A stretch of 64,000 bases of DNA, from the NCBI RefSeq assembly GCF_017357865.1, contig NZ_CP060096.1:1723001-1787000 (forward strand). The letters are read 5' to 3'. Shown in pieces: positions 1-9,038 of this stretch. Position 1 is the stretch's first letter. Each line of letters starts with the position of its first letter. The DNA comes from Aceticella autotrophica (lineage in GTDB: Bacteria > Bacillota > Thermoanaerobacteria > Thermoanaerobacterales > Thermoanaerobacteraceae). The translations under genes and the position numbers were made by a program. The notes below the pieces were generated by a model, which did no database searches, was not told the origin of the DNA, and saw only the letters and a list, made by a program, of their open reading frames with translations.

Positions 1-1
1 T

Positions 2-835
2 GGAAAGGTAGGTTGTGGTTTCGGCTTTCTATTATCAAAAAATAATGTTTATCTATCTGGGTATTTAAGCAAAAATATCGAATCGGCAAAGTATGCTGCA
101 GTACTTACAAAATCTGCATATTATGACAATTATGACGCCATATTAAAGGATTCTGATGTTATAATAATCAGCACTAATGATACCTCAATAGATAATGTAG
201 TACAAGAACTAATCAAATATAAACATCTTATTAAAGATAAAGTGTTTGCACATTTGAGTGGCGCAATAACCTTAAAAATTTTAAATCCAATAAGTGAAAT
301 AGGCGGACATGGAATGGTTATACATCCTGTTCAAACATGCCCTTCTATTAATGCTGCTATATCATTGCTGCCGGAATCGTATATTACCATTGAGGGTGAT
401 TCTATAGCAATAAGTATAGGAAAATATTTAGCAGAAAAAATTGGCGCAAAACCCATAATCATTAGTGATATCAATAAACCCCTTTATCATGCTGCATGTG
501 TTGTGGTATCAAACTACCTTGTTACACTTACGCAAGCAGGCTTAACAATTCTTAAATCTTCAGGATTTCCTGTTGAAAAGTATCCTGACGTACTTATTCC
601 GCTTATGGAGGGAACTTTAAAAAATATAAATGAAAAAGGATGCTTAAATTCATTATCAGGTCCTGTAGCAAGAGGTGACACAGATACTATTAAACTTCAT
701 CTTGAAAATATTTCAGAGGAGGAAATTCTTAAACTTTACAAGACCCTTGGCAAAATGACTCTTAATATAGCTTCAAAAACAGAAAATTTTCCATATAATA
801 AATATAAAGAAATGGAGGATATTTTTAATGAATGA
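2..835 (+). CDS. panG: Ketopantoate reductase candidate (Rossmann/DUF2520), 5' end cut by window
   Basis: The reading frame is already open at base 2 and runs to TGA at 833-835, so the start lies outside the window. The first visible residues, GKVGCGFG, are the tail of a glycine-rich NAD(P)-binding turn. A Rossmann strand (VIIISTND) follows, then the HLSG and HGMVIHPVQT segments typical of Rossmann/DUF2520 proteins (COG5495). The stop overlaps the panB start, so it is translated with panB-panC-panD. The neighbouring genes supply every pantoate/pantothenate step except ketopantoate reductase. A protein called PanG has been shown to do that step in Francisella and Enterococcus, and I believe it is of this type. 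The role as NADPH-dependent ketopantoate reductase is therefore inferred from family and operon. Confidence 0.72.
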   Translation, partial: GKVGCGFGFLLSKNNVYLSGYLSKNIESAKYAAVLTKSAYYDNYDAILKDSDVIIISTNDTSIDNVVQELIKYKHLIKDKVFAHLSGAITLKILNPISEIGGHGMVIHPVQTCPSINAAISLLPESYITIEGDSIAISIGKYLAEKIGAKPIIISDINKPLYHAACVVVSNYLVTLTQAGLTILKSSGFPVEKYPDVLIPLMEGTLKNINEKGCLNSLSGPVARGDTDTIKLHLENISEEEILKLYKTLGKMTLNIASKTENFPYNKYKEMEDIFNE

Positions 836-1652
836 AAAAATAACCGTATCAACACTTAAAAAATATAAACAAACCGGTAAGAAGATTACCGCACTTACCG
901 CATATGATTTCCCAACTGCAAAAATACTCGATGAAAGCGGTATTGACATGATTTTAGTAGGCGACTCACTTGGAATGGTTGTTCTTGGATATGAAAGCAC
1001 ATTACCTGTTACCATGGATGACATGGTACATCATACAAAAGCCGTAACACGAGGTGTAAAAAGGTCATTTGTTATGGCAGATATGCCATTTATGTCCTAT
1101 TCTATTTCAAAAGAAACCACTATGCAAAATGCAGCAAGGCTTATTGCGGAAGGCAATGCGCAATCAATAAAAATTGAAGGCGGCTGTGAAGTAGCACCTA
1201 TTATAAAGTTAATAGTAGATGCAGGCATTCCGGTCATAGGACATTTAGGACTTACGCCCCAATACATAAATCAATTGGGAGGATATAAGATACAAGGAAA
1301 AGATATGGAAAAAGCAAAAAAAATCATGAAGGATGCAAAAACTTTAGAAGAAGCCGGTATCTGCGCTCTTGTTTTAGAATGTGTTCCATCAGAACTGGCA
1401 AAAGATATTACAGAAAACATATCAATACCTACAATCGGAATAGGTGCGGGACCTTATTGCGATGGTCAAATCCTTGTTACACATGATATGTTGGGAATTA
1501 CTCAAGGACACAGACCAAAATTTGTAAAACAATATGCAAATATAGATGAAATCATGAAAAATGGTCTTAAAAATTATGTAAATGATGTAGAATCAGGAAG
1601 CTTTCCTTCAAAAGAACATTCATTTACAACTGAAAAGAGAGAAAATAAATGA
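828..1652 (+). CDS. panB: 3-methyl-2-oxobutanoate hydroxymethyltransferase
   Basis: Cytoplasmic TIM-barrel enzyme that transfers a hydroxymethyl group from 5,10-methylene-tetrahydrofolate to 2-oxoisovalerate, giving ketopantoate, the first committed step to pantothenate and coenzyme A. The 274-residue length is normal. Visible family segments are TAYDFPTAK near the N-terminus, VGDSLGMV with the metal-binding Asp, the KIEGG segment, PVIGHLGLTPQ, and GIGAGPYCDGQ near the C-terminus. ATG at 828 overlaps the preceding gene, with AGGAGG-like sequence (AATGGAGGA) about ten bases upstream. Its end overlaps panC by four bases (ATGA), indicating translational coupling. Confidence 0.96.
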   Translation: MNEKITVSTLKKYKQTGKKITALTAYDFPTAKILDESGIDMILVGDSLGMVVLGYESTLPVTMDDMVHHTKAVTRGVKRSFVMADMPFMSYSISKETTMQNAARLIAEGNAQSIKIEGGCEVAPIIKLIVDAGIPVIGHLGLTPQYINQLGGYKIQGKDMEKAKKIMKDAKTLEEAGICALVLECVPSELAKDITENISIPTIGIGAGPYCDGQILVTHDMLGITQGHRPKFVKQYANIDEIMKNGLKNYVNDVESGSFPSKEHSFTTEKRENK

Positions 1653-2500
1653 TAATCATAGATAAAATAAGTAAACTGAGAGAGATAATTGCGGAGTGCA
1701 GACTTTCCGGAAAAAAAATAGGACTTGTGCCAACAATGGGTTATCTTCATAATGGACATCTTTCCCTCGTAAAAAAAGCAAAGGAGTATTCAGATTTCGT
1801 TTGTGTCAGTATATTTGTAAATCCAATTCAGTTTGGGGAAAATGAAGATTTTGCAAAATATCCAAGGGACCTGAATAGAGATACTGAACTTTTAAAAGAA
1901 ACAGGCTGTGACTTATGTTTCACACCTTCAGTCAAGGAAATGTATCCAAATGAAATATTAACATCAGTAAGTGTAGACAAACTTACAGATAAGCTCTGCG
2001 GTGCATACAGACCCGGTCATTTTACAGGTGTATGTACGATAGTATCTAAACTTTTCAACATATTTACACCTGATATAGCTGTATTTGGGCAAAAAGATGC
2101 ACAACAACTTGCAGTGATAAAAAAAATGGTGGAGGATTTGAATTTTCCGATAGAGATTATTAAAGCTCCGATTATCAGGGAAAAGGACGGTCTTGCCATG
2201 AGCTCAAGAAATATTTATTTAAACGAGGAAGAAAGAAAAGCAGCAGTGGTTTTACACAAATCATTAAAGGAAGCCGAAAAACTTCTTTTAAAAAATGAAA
2301 AAAATCCCTCAAATATAATCAATAAAGTAATTGAAGTATTGACAACAGAACCTTTATGTAAAATACAATATGTATCATGTGTACATCCTTACACATTGGA
2401 GGATTTAAATGAAATTAAAGATAAAGCGCTTATTGCAATAGCATGTTATATCGGTAAAACAAGATTAATAGATAATCTACTATGGGGTGAAAAAATATAA
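1649..2500 (+). CDS. panC: Pantoate--beta-alanine ligase (pantothenate synthetase)
   Basis: Condenses pantoate and beta-alanine with ATP through a pantoyl-adenylate. The 283 residues include the nucleotidyltransferase HIGH-like signature ([11 protein letters not shown] near residue 28), the pantoate-binding stretch [22 protein letters not shown], and the KMSKS-like MSSRNIYL near residue 185. It overlaps panB by ATGA and its stop codon shares one base with the panD start, so the four pan genes form one tightly packed operon. Confidence 0.96.
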   Translation: MIIIDKISKLREIIAECRLSGKKIGLVPTMGYLHNGHLSLVKKAKEYSDFVCVSIFVNPIQFGENEDFAKYPRDLNRDTELLKETGCDLCFTPSVKEMYPNEILTSVSVDKLTDKLCGAYRPGHFTGVCTIVSKLFNIFTPDIAVFGQKDAQQLAVIKKMVEDLNFPIEIIKAPIIREKDGLAMSSRNIYLNEEERKAAVVLHKSLKEAEKLLLKNEKNPSNIINKVIEVLTTEPLCKIQYVSCVHPYTLEDLNEIKDKALIAIACYIGKTRLIDNLLWGEKI

Positions 2501-2847
2501 TGCAGAGAATCATGATAAAATCAAAAATCCATAGGGCGACAGTAACAGATGCAAATATCAATTATGAAGGTTCCATTACAATTGATAAACAGCTTATGGA
2601 ACTTTCGAATATAATTCCCGGAGAAAAGGTTCAGATTGTAAACATAAATAATGGAGCAAGACTTGAAACATATGTAATAGAAGGGAAAGAAAATTCAGGC
2701 ATTATCTGCCTTAATGGTGCAGCTGCAAGACTGTGCCAGAAAGGTGATATTGTAATCATTATATCATATGCACTTATGGAAGATATGGAAGCAATAAATT
2801 ACAAACCTAAAATTGTCTTTGTAGATGAAAAGAACTGCCCTCTATAG
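2500..2847 (+). CDS. panD: Aspartate 1-decarboxylase proenzyme
   Basis: Decarboxylates L-aspartate to beta-alanine, the second substrate of PanC. It is a pyruvoyl enzyme that cleaves itself between Gly24 and Ser25. The YEGS site sits exactly at residues 22-25 when the first ATG is used, which supports that start over the Met at position 5. The length (115 residues) is a little short of the usual 117-130. It is the last gene of the pan operon, and its final codons form the left arm of a terminator hairpin. Confidence 0.95.
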   Translation: MQRIMIKSKIHRATVTDANINYEGSITIDKQLMELSNIIPGEKVQIVNINNGARLETYVIEGKENSGIICLNGAAARLCQKGDIVIIISYALMEDMEAINYKPKIVFVDEKNCPL

Positions 2848-2872
2848 GTGCAGCTCTTTTCATCTACTTTTT
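2821..2872 (+). terminator. Terminator of the pan operon
   Basis: Positions 2821-2838 pair with 2850-2867 as an 18-base stem with one mismatch, followed by five T at 2868-2872. The left arm lies inside the last panD codons and the right arm overlaps the end of the converging deacetylase gene, so the two transcripts share the hairpin. Confidence 0.8.
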
Positions 2873-3757
2873 GAAATTTATTATGGTTTTAAATCTTTCA
2901 ATCGTTGTATCAGGTCCAACAAAATATCTCTTTAACGTATAAGGATTGTCCCCCTTTTTCACATCCCCTTGCTGTGTAGTAAAAGCCATTGTATAGCCTA
3001 ATTTATTTAAGATATTAATTGTTTCTTCCGTATATTGCCCATAAGGATATGCAAAATAATCAGTATTTAATATATCCTTGCATGTTTTTAAATCTTTTTC
3101 TGCAACATCAGCACTGCTTCTTATTAAAAGGGTTTTACCATTTACAACATCATGCAAATTATTGGTATGACCTCCATACGTAATAACATCTTTGGAGCTT
3201 TCTATATCTTCCATACTTAGATATTGGAGTTTGTCTGGTGTAAATTTATGAGACTCTTTCTCAATTCTGCTGGTAATAACAAATACAGCCGCTTTAAATC
3301 CATATTTTTTTAAAATCGGATAAGCATATGTGTAATTGCTTAAATACCCATCGTCAAACGTTATAACAACACTCTTTTTAGGTAATCTTAAATCACCTTT
3401 TAAAAATAACTGCAGTTCTTTTAAAGATACGGTTTTATAATTATTATCATGCAGCAGCTTCATCTGTTCTTCAAACTCTTCAACGCTAACTATTGCATCA
3501 TTTTTTTGTTTAATGTCAGAACTTTTAAGCAGATGATGATACATCAATACAGGTATTTCTTTTGCTTCATTATCAGCAGTTATTGTATTTTCAGCAGGAA
3601 GATTATCTGTTGTATTATTTAAATCGGTATGTGTATTGTATTTTTTTTCTGCATTCATTACGCTAAAATCTTTTGAAGTTTTACCGACTTTTAAAATAAT
3701 AACTAATATTATTAAGAAAAGGAGTGAAAAAAGCTTAAGATTTCTTTTCATAAACAA
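2864..3757 (-). CDS. Membrane-anchored polysaccharide deacetylase (NodB domain)
   Basis: Predicted extracytoplasmic metal-dependent de-N-acetylase acting on cell-wall or exopolysaccharide amino sugars. A single hydrophobic anchor (about residues 8-24) is followed by a low-complexity Asn/Thr-rich linker. The NodB fold shows TFDDGY at 133-138 (catalytic Asp and metal Asp), a metal-binding H-x4-H at 197-202, and YFAYPYG at 234-240. The start is ambiguous: TTG at 3757 lies 9-12 bases from GGAGGGAG, while ATG at 3751 lies two codons later. TTG fits the spacing better. It is probably monocistronic, with about 120 bases of AT-rich DNA before it. The substrate is unknown. A PgaB/IcaB-like activity is possible because PNAG-type genes lie at 18-21 kb. 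Confidence 0.85.
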   Translation of the reverse strand: MFMKRNLKLFSLLFLIILVIILKVGKTSKDFSVMNAEKKYNTHTDLNNTTDNLPAENTITADNEAKEIPVLMYHHLLKSSDIKQKNDAIVSVEEFEEQMKLLHDNNYKTVSLKELQLFLKGDLRLPKKSVVITFDDGYLSNYTYAYPILKKYGFKAAVFVITSRIEKESHKFTPDKLQYLSMEDIESSKDVITYGGHTNNLHDVVNGKTLLIRSSADVAEKDLKTCKDILNTDYFAYPYGQYTEETINILNKLGYTMAFTTQQGDVKKGDNPYTLKRYFVGPDTTIERFKTIINFKK

Positions 3758-3880
3758 AATAATACTCTCCCTCCAATAGTTTTATATCTTATTATTATAA
3801 TTCTACACATTTTATTAAAATCCTATATTAATTAAAAAATATTTTTCTGTTTCAGAGAAGGGAGAATTTAATTTCATTTT

Positions 3881-5800
3881 TTATTTATTTTTAACAAAAT
3901 TAATTAATCCTCCTGCTAAAAGAATTTCTCTATTTCTATCTGAAACATCTAAATTAACCTCAAATGTTGTATTTTTTGTTTCATTTTTTATCGTAATTGT
4001 ACCACCCTTTTTAACCTGTTCCACTGCATTTTCTATCGTGAGTAAATCCCCCTGATCTATATTGTCATAATCATCTGAGGATACAAAGGTTAAAGGCAGT
4101 ATCCCGCTATTTATAAGGTTTGCCTTGTGTATTCTGGCAAAGGATTTTGTTATAACAGCTTTGACAGATAACTGTAATGGTGCTAACGCTGCATGTTCAC
4201 GACTTGAACCCTGTCCATAGTTATTGCCGCCTACTATTATCCCGCCTTCCCATTCCATTGCTCTTTTTGAAAAATCCGCATCTATTGTTTCAAAGCAATG
4301 TTTCGAGAGCTCTGGAATATTTGACCTTAAAGGAAGCAATTTGGCATTTGATGGCATTATATGATCTGTTGTAATATCATCACCAACCTTGATAAGCACT
4401 CTTTTTTGTATATCTGATAATGGCTTATTAAGAGGAAATGGCTTTATATTAGGACCTCTTACAACTGTTATCTCCTCTTTTTTATCAACGGACGGCGGCT
4501 TTATAATCATATTGTCATTCACTTTAAATCTATCAGGTACTGCTATAACCGGTGCATCGCCAATTTCTCTGGGATCTATTAAGTAACCGGATAATGCAGA
4601 AGCTGCAGCAACTTCCGGACTTACAAGATATACAGATGCAGTTTTTGTGCCGCATCTTCCATAGAAATTCCTATTGAAGGTCCTCAGTGAAACCGCATTT
4701 GTCGCCGGTGCTTGCCCCATACCTATACAGGGTCCGCATGCATTTTCAAGAATTCTTGCACCTGCGGCTATCAAATCTGCTAATGCCCCGTTCTCTGCAA
4801 GCATATTAAGTACTTGTCTTGAACCCGGTGAAATAACTAAACTTACGTTTTCTGCAACAAGCCCGCCTTTTAATATTGAAGCAACCTTCATCAAATCTGC
4901 ATAAGAAGAATTTGTACAGGAACCTATTGCAACCTGATCAACTTTGATTTTCCCAACATCTTTTACCTTTTTTACATTATCCGGACTGTGTGGAAGTGCT
5001 ACCATCGGTTCAAGTTCATCAAGATTTATTTCAATGATATCATCATATTGGGCATCGTTATCTGCAGTCAATGCCTCAAAATCCTCTTCCCTTTTCTGTG
5101 CTTTCAAAAACTCATATGTTCTTATATCAGATGGGAATATTGATGTTGTGGCACCCAATTCTGCCCCCATATTTGCAATTGTAGCTCTTTCAGGAACTGA
5201 TAATGTTGTGACTCCTTCACCTGAATATTCGAATATTTTGCCAACTCCACCTTTTACTGTCAGCCTTCTCAGTAATTCAAGTATTATATCTTTGGCAGAT
5301 ACCCATGACCTTAGTTTACCCGTAAGCCTTACATTGACAATTTCTGGCATAATTATCCGGTATGGTTCTCCTGCCATAGCAAGTGCAACATCAAGACCTC
5401 CTGCACCTATTGCAAGCATTCCAAGACCACCACCTGTAGGTGTATGACTGTCTGAACCAAGTAGGGTTTTGCCTGGTTTTCCAAACCTTTCAAGGTGGAC
5501 CTGATGACAGATACCATTACCCGGTCTTGAGAAATAAATACCATATTTTGCTGCAATTGTTTGTATAAACTTATGGTCATCAGCATTTTCAAAACCTTCC
5601 TGTAACATATTGTGATCCACATAAGCCACAGAAAGCTCAGTCTTAACCCTGTCAATACCAAGCGCTTCTAATTGCAAATACGCCATTGTGCCTGTTGAAT
5701 CTTGAGTAAGTGTTTGATCGATTTTTATCGCAATTTCATGACCTTTTACCATATCGCCTTCAACAATATGTGATGATAATATTTTTTCAGCAATATTCAT
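3881..5800 (-). CDS. acnA: Aconitate hydratase (compact, Aquifex-type)
   Basis: 4Fe-4S enzyme that interconverts citrate and isocitrate. At 639 residues it is shorter than classical AcnA (about 890) but matches the compact bacterial/archaeal aconitase class. The cluster ligands are visible as Cys295 (GSCTNSS) and Cys355/Cys358 (ACGPC). SDSHTPTGGG near 116-125 is conserved. A swivel domain begins near 465 (KVGDDITTDHIMPS), so large and small subunits are fused as in aconitase and unlike LeuCD. The gene starts 23 bases after the citrate/homocitrate synthase-like gene and must share its promoter. Homoaconitase is the main alternative, but icd a few kilobases away favours aconitase. Confidence 0.88.
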   Translation of the reverse strand: MNIAEKILSSHIVEGDMVKGHEIAIKIDQTLTQDSTGTMAYLQLEALGIDRVKTELSVAYVDHNMLQEGFENADDHKFIQTIAAKYGIYFSRPGNGICHQVHLERFGKPGKTLLGSDSHTPTGGGLGMLAIGAGGLDVALAMAGEPYRIIMPEIVNVRLTGKLRSWVSAKDIILELLRRLTVKGGVGKIFEYSGEGVTTLSVPERATIANMGAELGATTSIFPSDIRTYEFLKAQKREEDFEALTADNDAQYDDIIEINLDELEPMVALPHSPDNVKKVKDVGKIKVDQVAIGSCTNSSYADLMKVASILKGGLVAENVSLVISPGSRQVLNMLAENGALADLIAAGARILENACGPCIGMGQAPATNAVSLRTFNRNFYGRCGTKTASVYLVSPEVAAASALSGYLIDPREIGDAPVIAVPDRFKVNDNMIIKPPSVDKKEEITVVRGPNIKPFPLNKPLSDIQKRVLIKVGDDITTDHIMPSNAKLLPLRSNIPELSKHCFETIDADFSKRAMEWEGGIIVGGNNYGQGSSREHAALAPLQLSVKAVITKSFARIHKANLINSGILPLTFVSSDDYDNIDQGDLLTIENAVEQVKKGGTITIKNETKNTTFEVNLDVSDRNREILLAGGLINFVKNK

Positions 5801-5823
5801 TGATTTTCCTCCTATGTTAAAAA

Positions 5824-6975
5824 TTAAATCACTTTTTTATTTAAAATGTGCTCCTCATATAGATATATTAATTCCTTATCAAAAAGACATCTCTTTAATT
5901 GGATTGATAAACTTCTAACATATGGTAACAACTCCTGCGCCTCAGACTCAGGAAGTGCTCTTCCATATTCCTTGAATTTATTTACAAGTGCCGCCGTACC
6001 TGAATGTTTCCCAATTACTATCTGACGTTCAAGACCAACCTCATCAGGATTGTATATCTCGTATGTCTGTGGATTTTTAAGTGCGCCATCGACATGAATA
6101 CCAGATTCATGTGCAAATACATTTGTTCCTACAATTGCTTTCCATGAAGGAAGCTGTCTTCCAGATGCAGTTGAAACATATTCGGATAATTCTCTGAATT
6201 TTTTCGTATCTATTCCAAGGTCTCGTTTATAAACATACTTTAATGCCATTACAACTTCTTCAAGAGCAGCATTACCAGCTCTTTCTCCAAGACCGTTAAC
6301 CGTAACTCCAACAAAATTTGCTCCTGCTTTTATACCTGCTAATGCATTTGCAGTAGCCATTCCAAAATCATTATGGGTATGCATTTCAATATCAATATCT
6401 GTTGCTTCTTTTACAGCTTTGATTTTTTCATATGTTTCAAACGGATCTAAAATACCAACCGTATCACAGAACCTCAGCCTATCCGCCCCTGCCTGTTTTG
6501 CACTTTTTGCAAATTCTATAAGAAAGTTTATATCTGTTCTTGATGCATCTTCTGCATTTACAGAAATATATACACCTTCCTTTTTTGCAAAAGCAACTGC
6601 TTCTGTCATATGATCAAGCACCCATTGTCTCGATGTTTTTAGCTTATGTTCTATATGGATATCTGATGTGGAGATTGAAATTGCAACAGCATCAACACCA
6701 CACTCTAACGATTCTTTAATATCTTTTATAACAGCTCTGTTCCATGCCATTATGCTAGCATTTAATCCTAATTTTGCAATTTTTGCAATTGTTTCTTTCT
6801 CATCACCGCCCATAGCCGGTATGCCGACCTCTAATTGGTTAACGCCTATCTCATCAAGCATCTTCGCAATCCTTATTTTTTCACTGTTTGCGAATACTAC
6901 GCCTGCAGTCTGTTCACCATCTCTTAATGTAGTATCAACAATATAAAGCTTATCGTTCTCTCTAATGAATTTCAC
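5824..6975 (-). CDS. Homocitrate synthase family protein; possible Re-citrate synthase
   Basis: Member of the DRE-TIM/HMGL-like acyltransferases that condense acetyl-CoA with a 2-oxo acid. The 383 residues carry DTTLRDGEQ (14-22), the metal-binding HTHND (199-203) and NGLGERAGN (227-235), and best resemble NifV. The start is GTG at 6975, with GGAGG seven bases upstream. No nitrogenase or lysine genes are visible. The gene is instead cotranscribed with aconitase, and icd and PFOR are close by. In anaerobic Firmicutes such as Clostridium kluyveri, a protein of this family is the Re-face citrate synthase, so citrate synthesis is a serious alternative. The exact substrate cannot be read from sequence alone. 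Confidence 0.85.
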   Translation of the reverse strand: MKFIRENDKLYIVDTTLRDGEQTAGVVFANSEKIRIAKMLDEIGVNQLEVGIPAMGGDEKETIAKIAKLGLNASIMAWNRAVIKDIKESLECGVDAVAISISTSDIHIEHKLKTSRQWVLDHMTEAVAFAKKEGVYISVNAEDASRTDINFLIEFAKSAKQAGADRLRFCDTVGILDPFETYEKIKAVKEATDIDIEMHTHNDFGMATANALAGIKAGANFVGVTVNGLGERAGNAALEEVVMALKYVYKRDLGIDTKKFRELSEYVSTASGRQLPSWKAIVGTNVFAHESGIHVDGALKNPQTYEIYNPDEVGLERQIVIGKHSGTAALVNKFKEYGRALPESEAQELLPYVRSLSIQLKRCLFDKELIYLYEEHILNKKVI

Positions 6976-7017
6976 CGTGCTTCCTCCTTCACTTTTTTAA
7001 AAAATACTTATGTATAT

Positions 7018-7046
7018 ATTCTATGCATTTACTTAGATAAAGTCAA
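7018..7046 (-). promoter_or_regulatory. Promoter for the synthase-aconitase operon
   Basis: On the minus strand, -35 TTGACT (7046-7041) and -10 TAGAAT (7023-7018) are separated by exactly 17 bases, about 40 bases before the GTG start. Confidence 0.7.
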
Positions 7047-7074
7047 TAGTTTTTGAATTTCTGAATATCTAAAA

Positions 7075-7112
7075 TTGCAATAGGCGGATTCTTTCAAATC
7101 TGCCTATTGCAA
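7075..7112 (-). terminator. Terminator after pdp
   Basis: Positions 7075-7090 and 7097-7112 form a 16-base inverted repeat (TTGCAATAGGC core, one mismatch) with a six-base loop, followed on the minus strand by TTTT. The rest of the gap (7113-7243) holds no recognisable feature. Confidence 0.65.
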
Positions 7113-7243
7113 ATCATATATTGTTCTTTTTATGTATATTTCAAGATATCTTGTTTTACTTCACATCATTCGGCTGTTTGCCATCAAGAATTATTTTGCA
7201 ATATTTACTTCATATTCTATTATTTCATTGATTTTTTTCAACG

Positions 7244-8539
7244 TTATGTATATATTAACGAAGGCCTTTCAACAAATTCATCTGAAAGTACTATACACCT
7301 TTTTAAATTCTCAATTGCCCAATCAAGCCTACCCTTGTTATTTGCATATACCGTTGCTATCGGATAACCCTTCTTAATAACATCCCCTGTTTTACCGCCG
7401 AGCATAATTCCAACAGAAAGGTCTATAACATCTTCTTTCCTTTCACGTCCTGCTCCAAGCTTCATTGCTATAAGCCCTAATTCAAAAGCCGGTAAATCCT
7501 TTATATAAACTTCTTTATCGGCAGTCCATTCCTCTACAAATTTTGCCTGTGGCAAAAGTGTAATATCATCAACTACCCTTTCATCACCTCCCTGTGCTTT
7601 TATGAATTCTTTGAATTTTTTCAAGGCTATCCCGCTTTTCAAAGCATTATTCAACATTTCTTTTGCCTTATCATCATTTTTAACAATGCCGGCTACTTTA
7701 AGCATATCTATGCCAAGAGTCATGCAAACCTCCAACAAATCTTTTGAGCCGTGTCCTTTTAATACCTCTATCGCTTCAGCAACTTCAAGAGAATTACCTA
7801 TTGCAAGCCCCAGAGGCTGATCCATATTGGTAATATGTGCAATGGTTTTTTTTCCTACCAAATTTCCTATATCAACCATTAGATTTGATAGTTTTTTAGC
7901 ACTATCAAGGTCTTTCATAAATGCTCCACGCCCAACCTTTACATCCAGCACTATACCATCGGCTCCTGCAGCAATTTTTTTGCTCATGATGGAACTTGCT
8001 ATAAGAGGAATAGAATCAACTGTTGCCGTAACATCTCTTAATGCATATATCTTTTTATCTGCCGGTGCAATATTGCCGGATTGACCCATCACTGCAATGC
8101 CATATTTATTTATATTATTAATAAATTCTTCTTTAGATAGTTCAACCCTCATACCTGGTATTGATTCAAGCTTATCTATTGTACCGCCGGTATGTCCAAG
8201 CCCTCTTCCGGACATTTTTGCAACAGGTACGCCACATGCTGCAACAAGCGGGGCTAATACAAGGGTTGTTGTATCAGCAACACCACCTGTGGAATGCTTA
8301 TCAACTTTTATTCCTTTTATATTTGATAAATCCATTATTTCACCGGAATATGCCATTGCCATTGTCAAATCTGCAGTCTCTCCCGGACTCATGCCATTAA
8401 AGTATATCGCCATTAAAAGAGCACTCATCTGATAATCCGGCAGATAATCTTTTGTATATGAAGATATTATAAAATTAATTTCTTCTTTACTTAGTATTCC
8501 GCCATCCCGTTTTTTCATGATAAGGTCGTACATACGCAT
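7244..8539 (-). CDS. pdp: Pyrimidine-nucleoside phosphorylase
   Basis: Phosphorolyses uridine, deoxyuridine and thymidine to base plus (deoxy)ribose-1-phosphate. The 431-residue length is normal for the NP-II family. The phosphate/substrate signature KHSTGGVAD is at 81-89 and the family signature SGRGLGHTGGTIDKLE at 110-125. It follows cdd by 35 bases in the same direction, so deaminated cytidine can pass straight to this enzyme. ATG at 8539 is preceded by GGGAA. A second ATG two codons later is possible. Confidence 0.95.
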   Translation of the reverse strand: MRMYDLIMKKRDGGILSKEEINFIISSYTKDYLPDYQMSALLMAIYFNGMSPGETADLTMAMAYSGEIMDLSNIKGIKVDKHSTGGVADTTTLVLAPLVAACGVPVAKMSGRGLGHTGGTIDKLESIPGMRVELSKEEFINNINKYGIAVMGQSGNIAPADKKIYALRDVTATVDSIPLIASSIMSKKIAAGADGIVLDVKVGRGAFMKDLDSAKKLSNLMVDIGNLVGKKTIAHITNMDQPLGLAIGNSLEVAEAIEVLKGHGSKDLLEVCMTLGIDMLKVAGIVKNDDKAKEMLNNALKSGIALKKFKEFIKAQGGDERVVDDITLLPQAKFVEEWTADKEVYIKDLPAFELGLIAMKLGAGRERKEDVIDLSVGIMLGGKTGDVIKKGYPIATVYANNKGRLDWAIENLKRCIVLSDEFVERPSLIYT

Positions 8540-8574
8540 ACAAACACTTCCCTTGTTATTTTATATAAGATTTT

Positions 8575-8988
8575 TTATACATACCAGCGCTTCATGGATA
8601 AATCCTTTGAAGAAAATGCTCCCGGCAGCAAATCCTTAGATTTTTTTATTATATACTCACCTTTTAAATTCCCCATTATTACATCAATGTCTTCTCCCCC
8701 AAGTTCATATATCACCTGTCTGCATGCACCGCATGGTGATATAGGCTTTTCCGTATCAGCCACAACCGCTAATGCTTTCAGTTTAGTATCTCCGTTTGAA
8801 TATGCATTAAATAGAGCAGTCCTTTCAGCACAATTTGAGAGTCCGTATGATGCATTTTCAATATTACATCCTTTGTATATATTTCCATTTTCAGCTATAC
8901 AACATGCCCCTACTTTAAAATTTGAATATGGTGCATATGCCATATTCCTTACCTCTTTTGCTATCTTTATAAGACTGTCATATTCCAT
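8575..8988 (-). CDS. cdd: Cytidine deaminase
   Basis: Hydrolytic deamination of cytidine and deoxycytidine to uridine and deoxyuridine. It is a 137-residue tetrameric-type enzyme. The zinc ligands Cys53, Cys86 and Cys89 and the proton-shuttling Glu55 are visible in NCAERTALF and PCGACRQV. It lies between fchA and pdp with short gaps, most likely in one transcript. Pairing with pdp makes a pyrimidine ribonucleoside salvage module. Confidence 0.95.
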   Translation of the reverse strand: MEYDSLIKIAKEVRNMAYAPYSNFKVGACCIAENGNIYKGCNIENASYGLSNCAERTALFNAYSNGDTKLKALAVVADTEKPISPCGACRQVIYELGGEDIDVIMGNLKGEYIIKKSKDLLPGAFSSKDLSMKRWYV

Positions 8989-9038
8989 GATACCATTCCT
9001 TCCTTTTTTATTTTTTATGCCTTATAAATCTATAATAA

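Noticed and set aside
4944-5447. Long open frame antisense to aconitase
   Set aside because: Mirror of a strongly conserved enzyme; low-complexity Ser/Ile composition, no ribosome site, no recognisable domain.
7107-7377. Two overlapping small plus-strand frames after the pdp terminator
   Set aside because: Mostly antisense to the pdp 3' end, Phe/Ile-rich and without a ribosome site.
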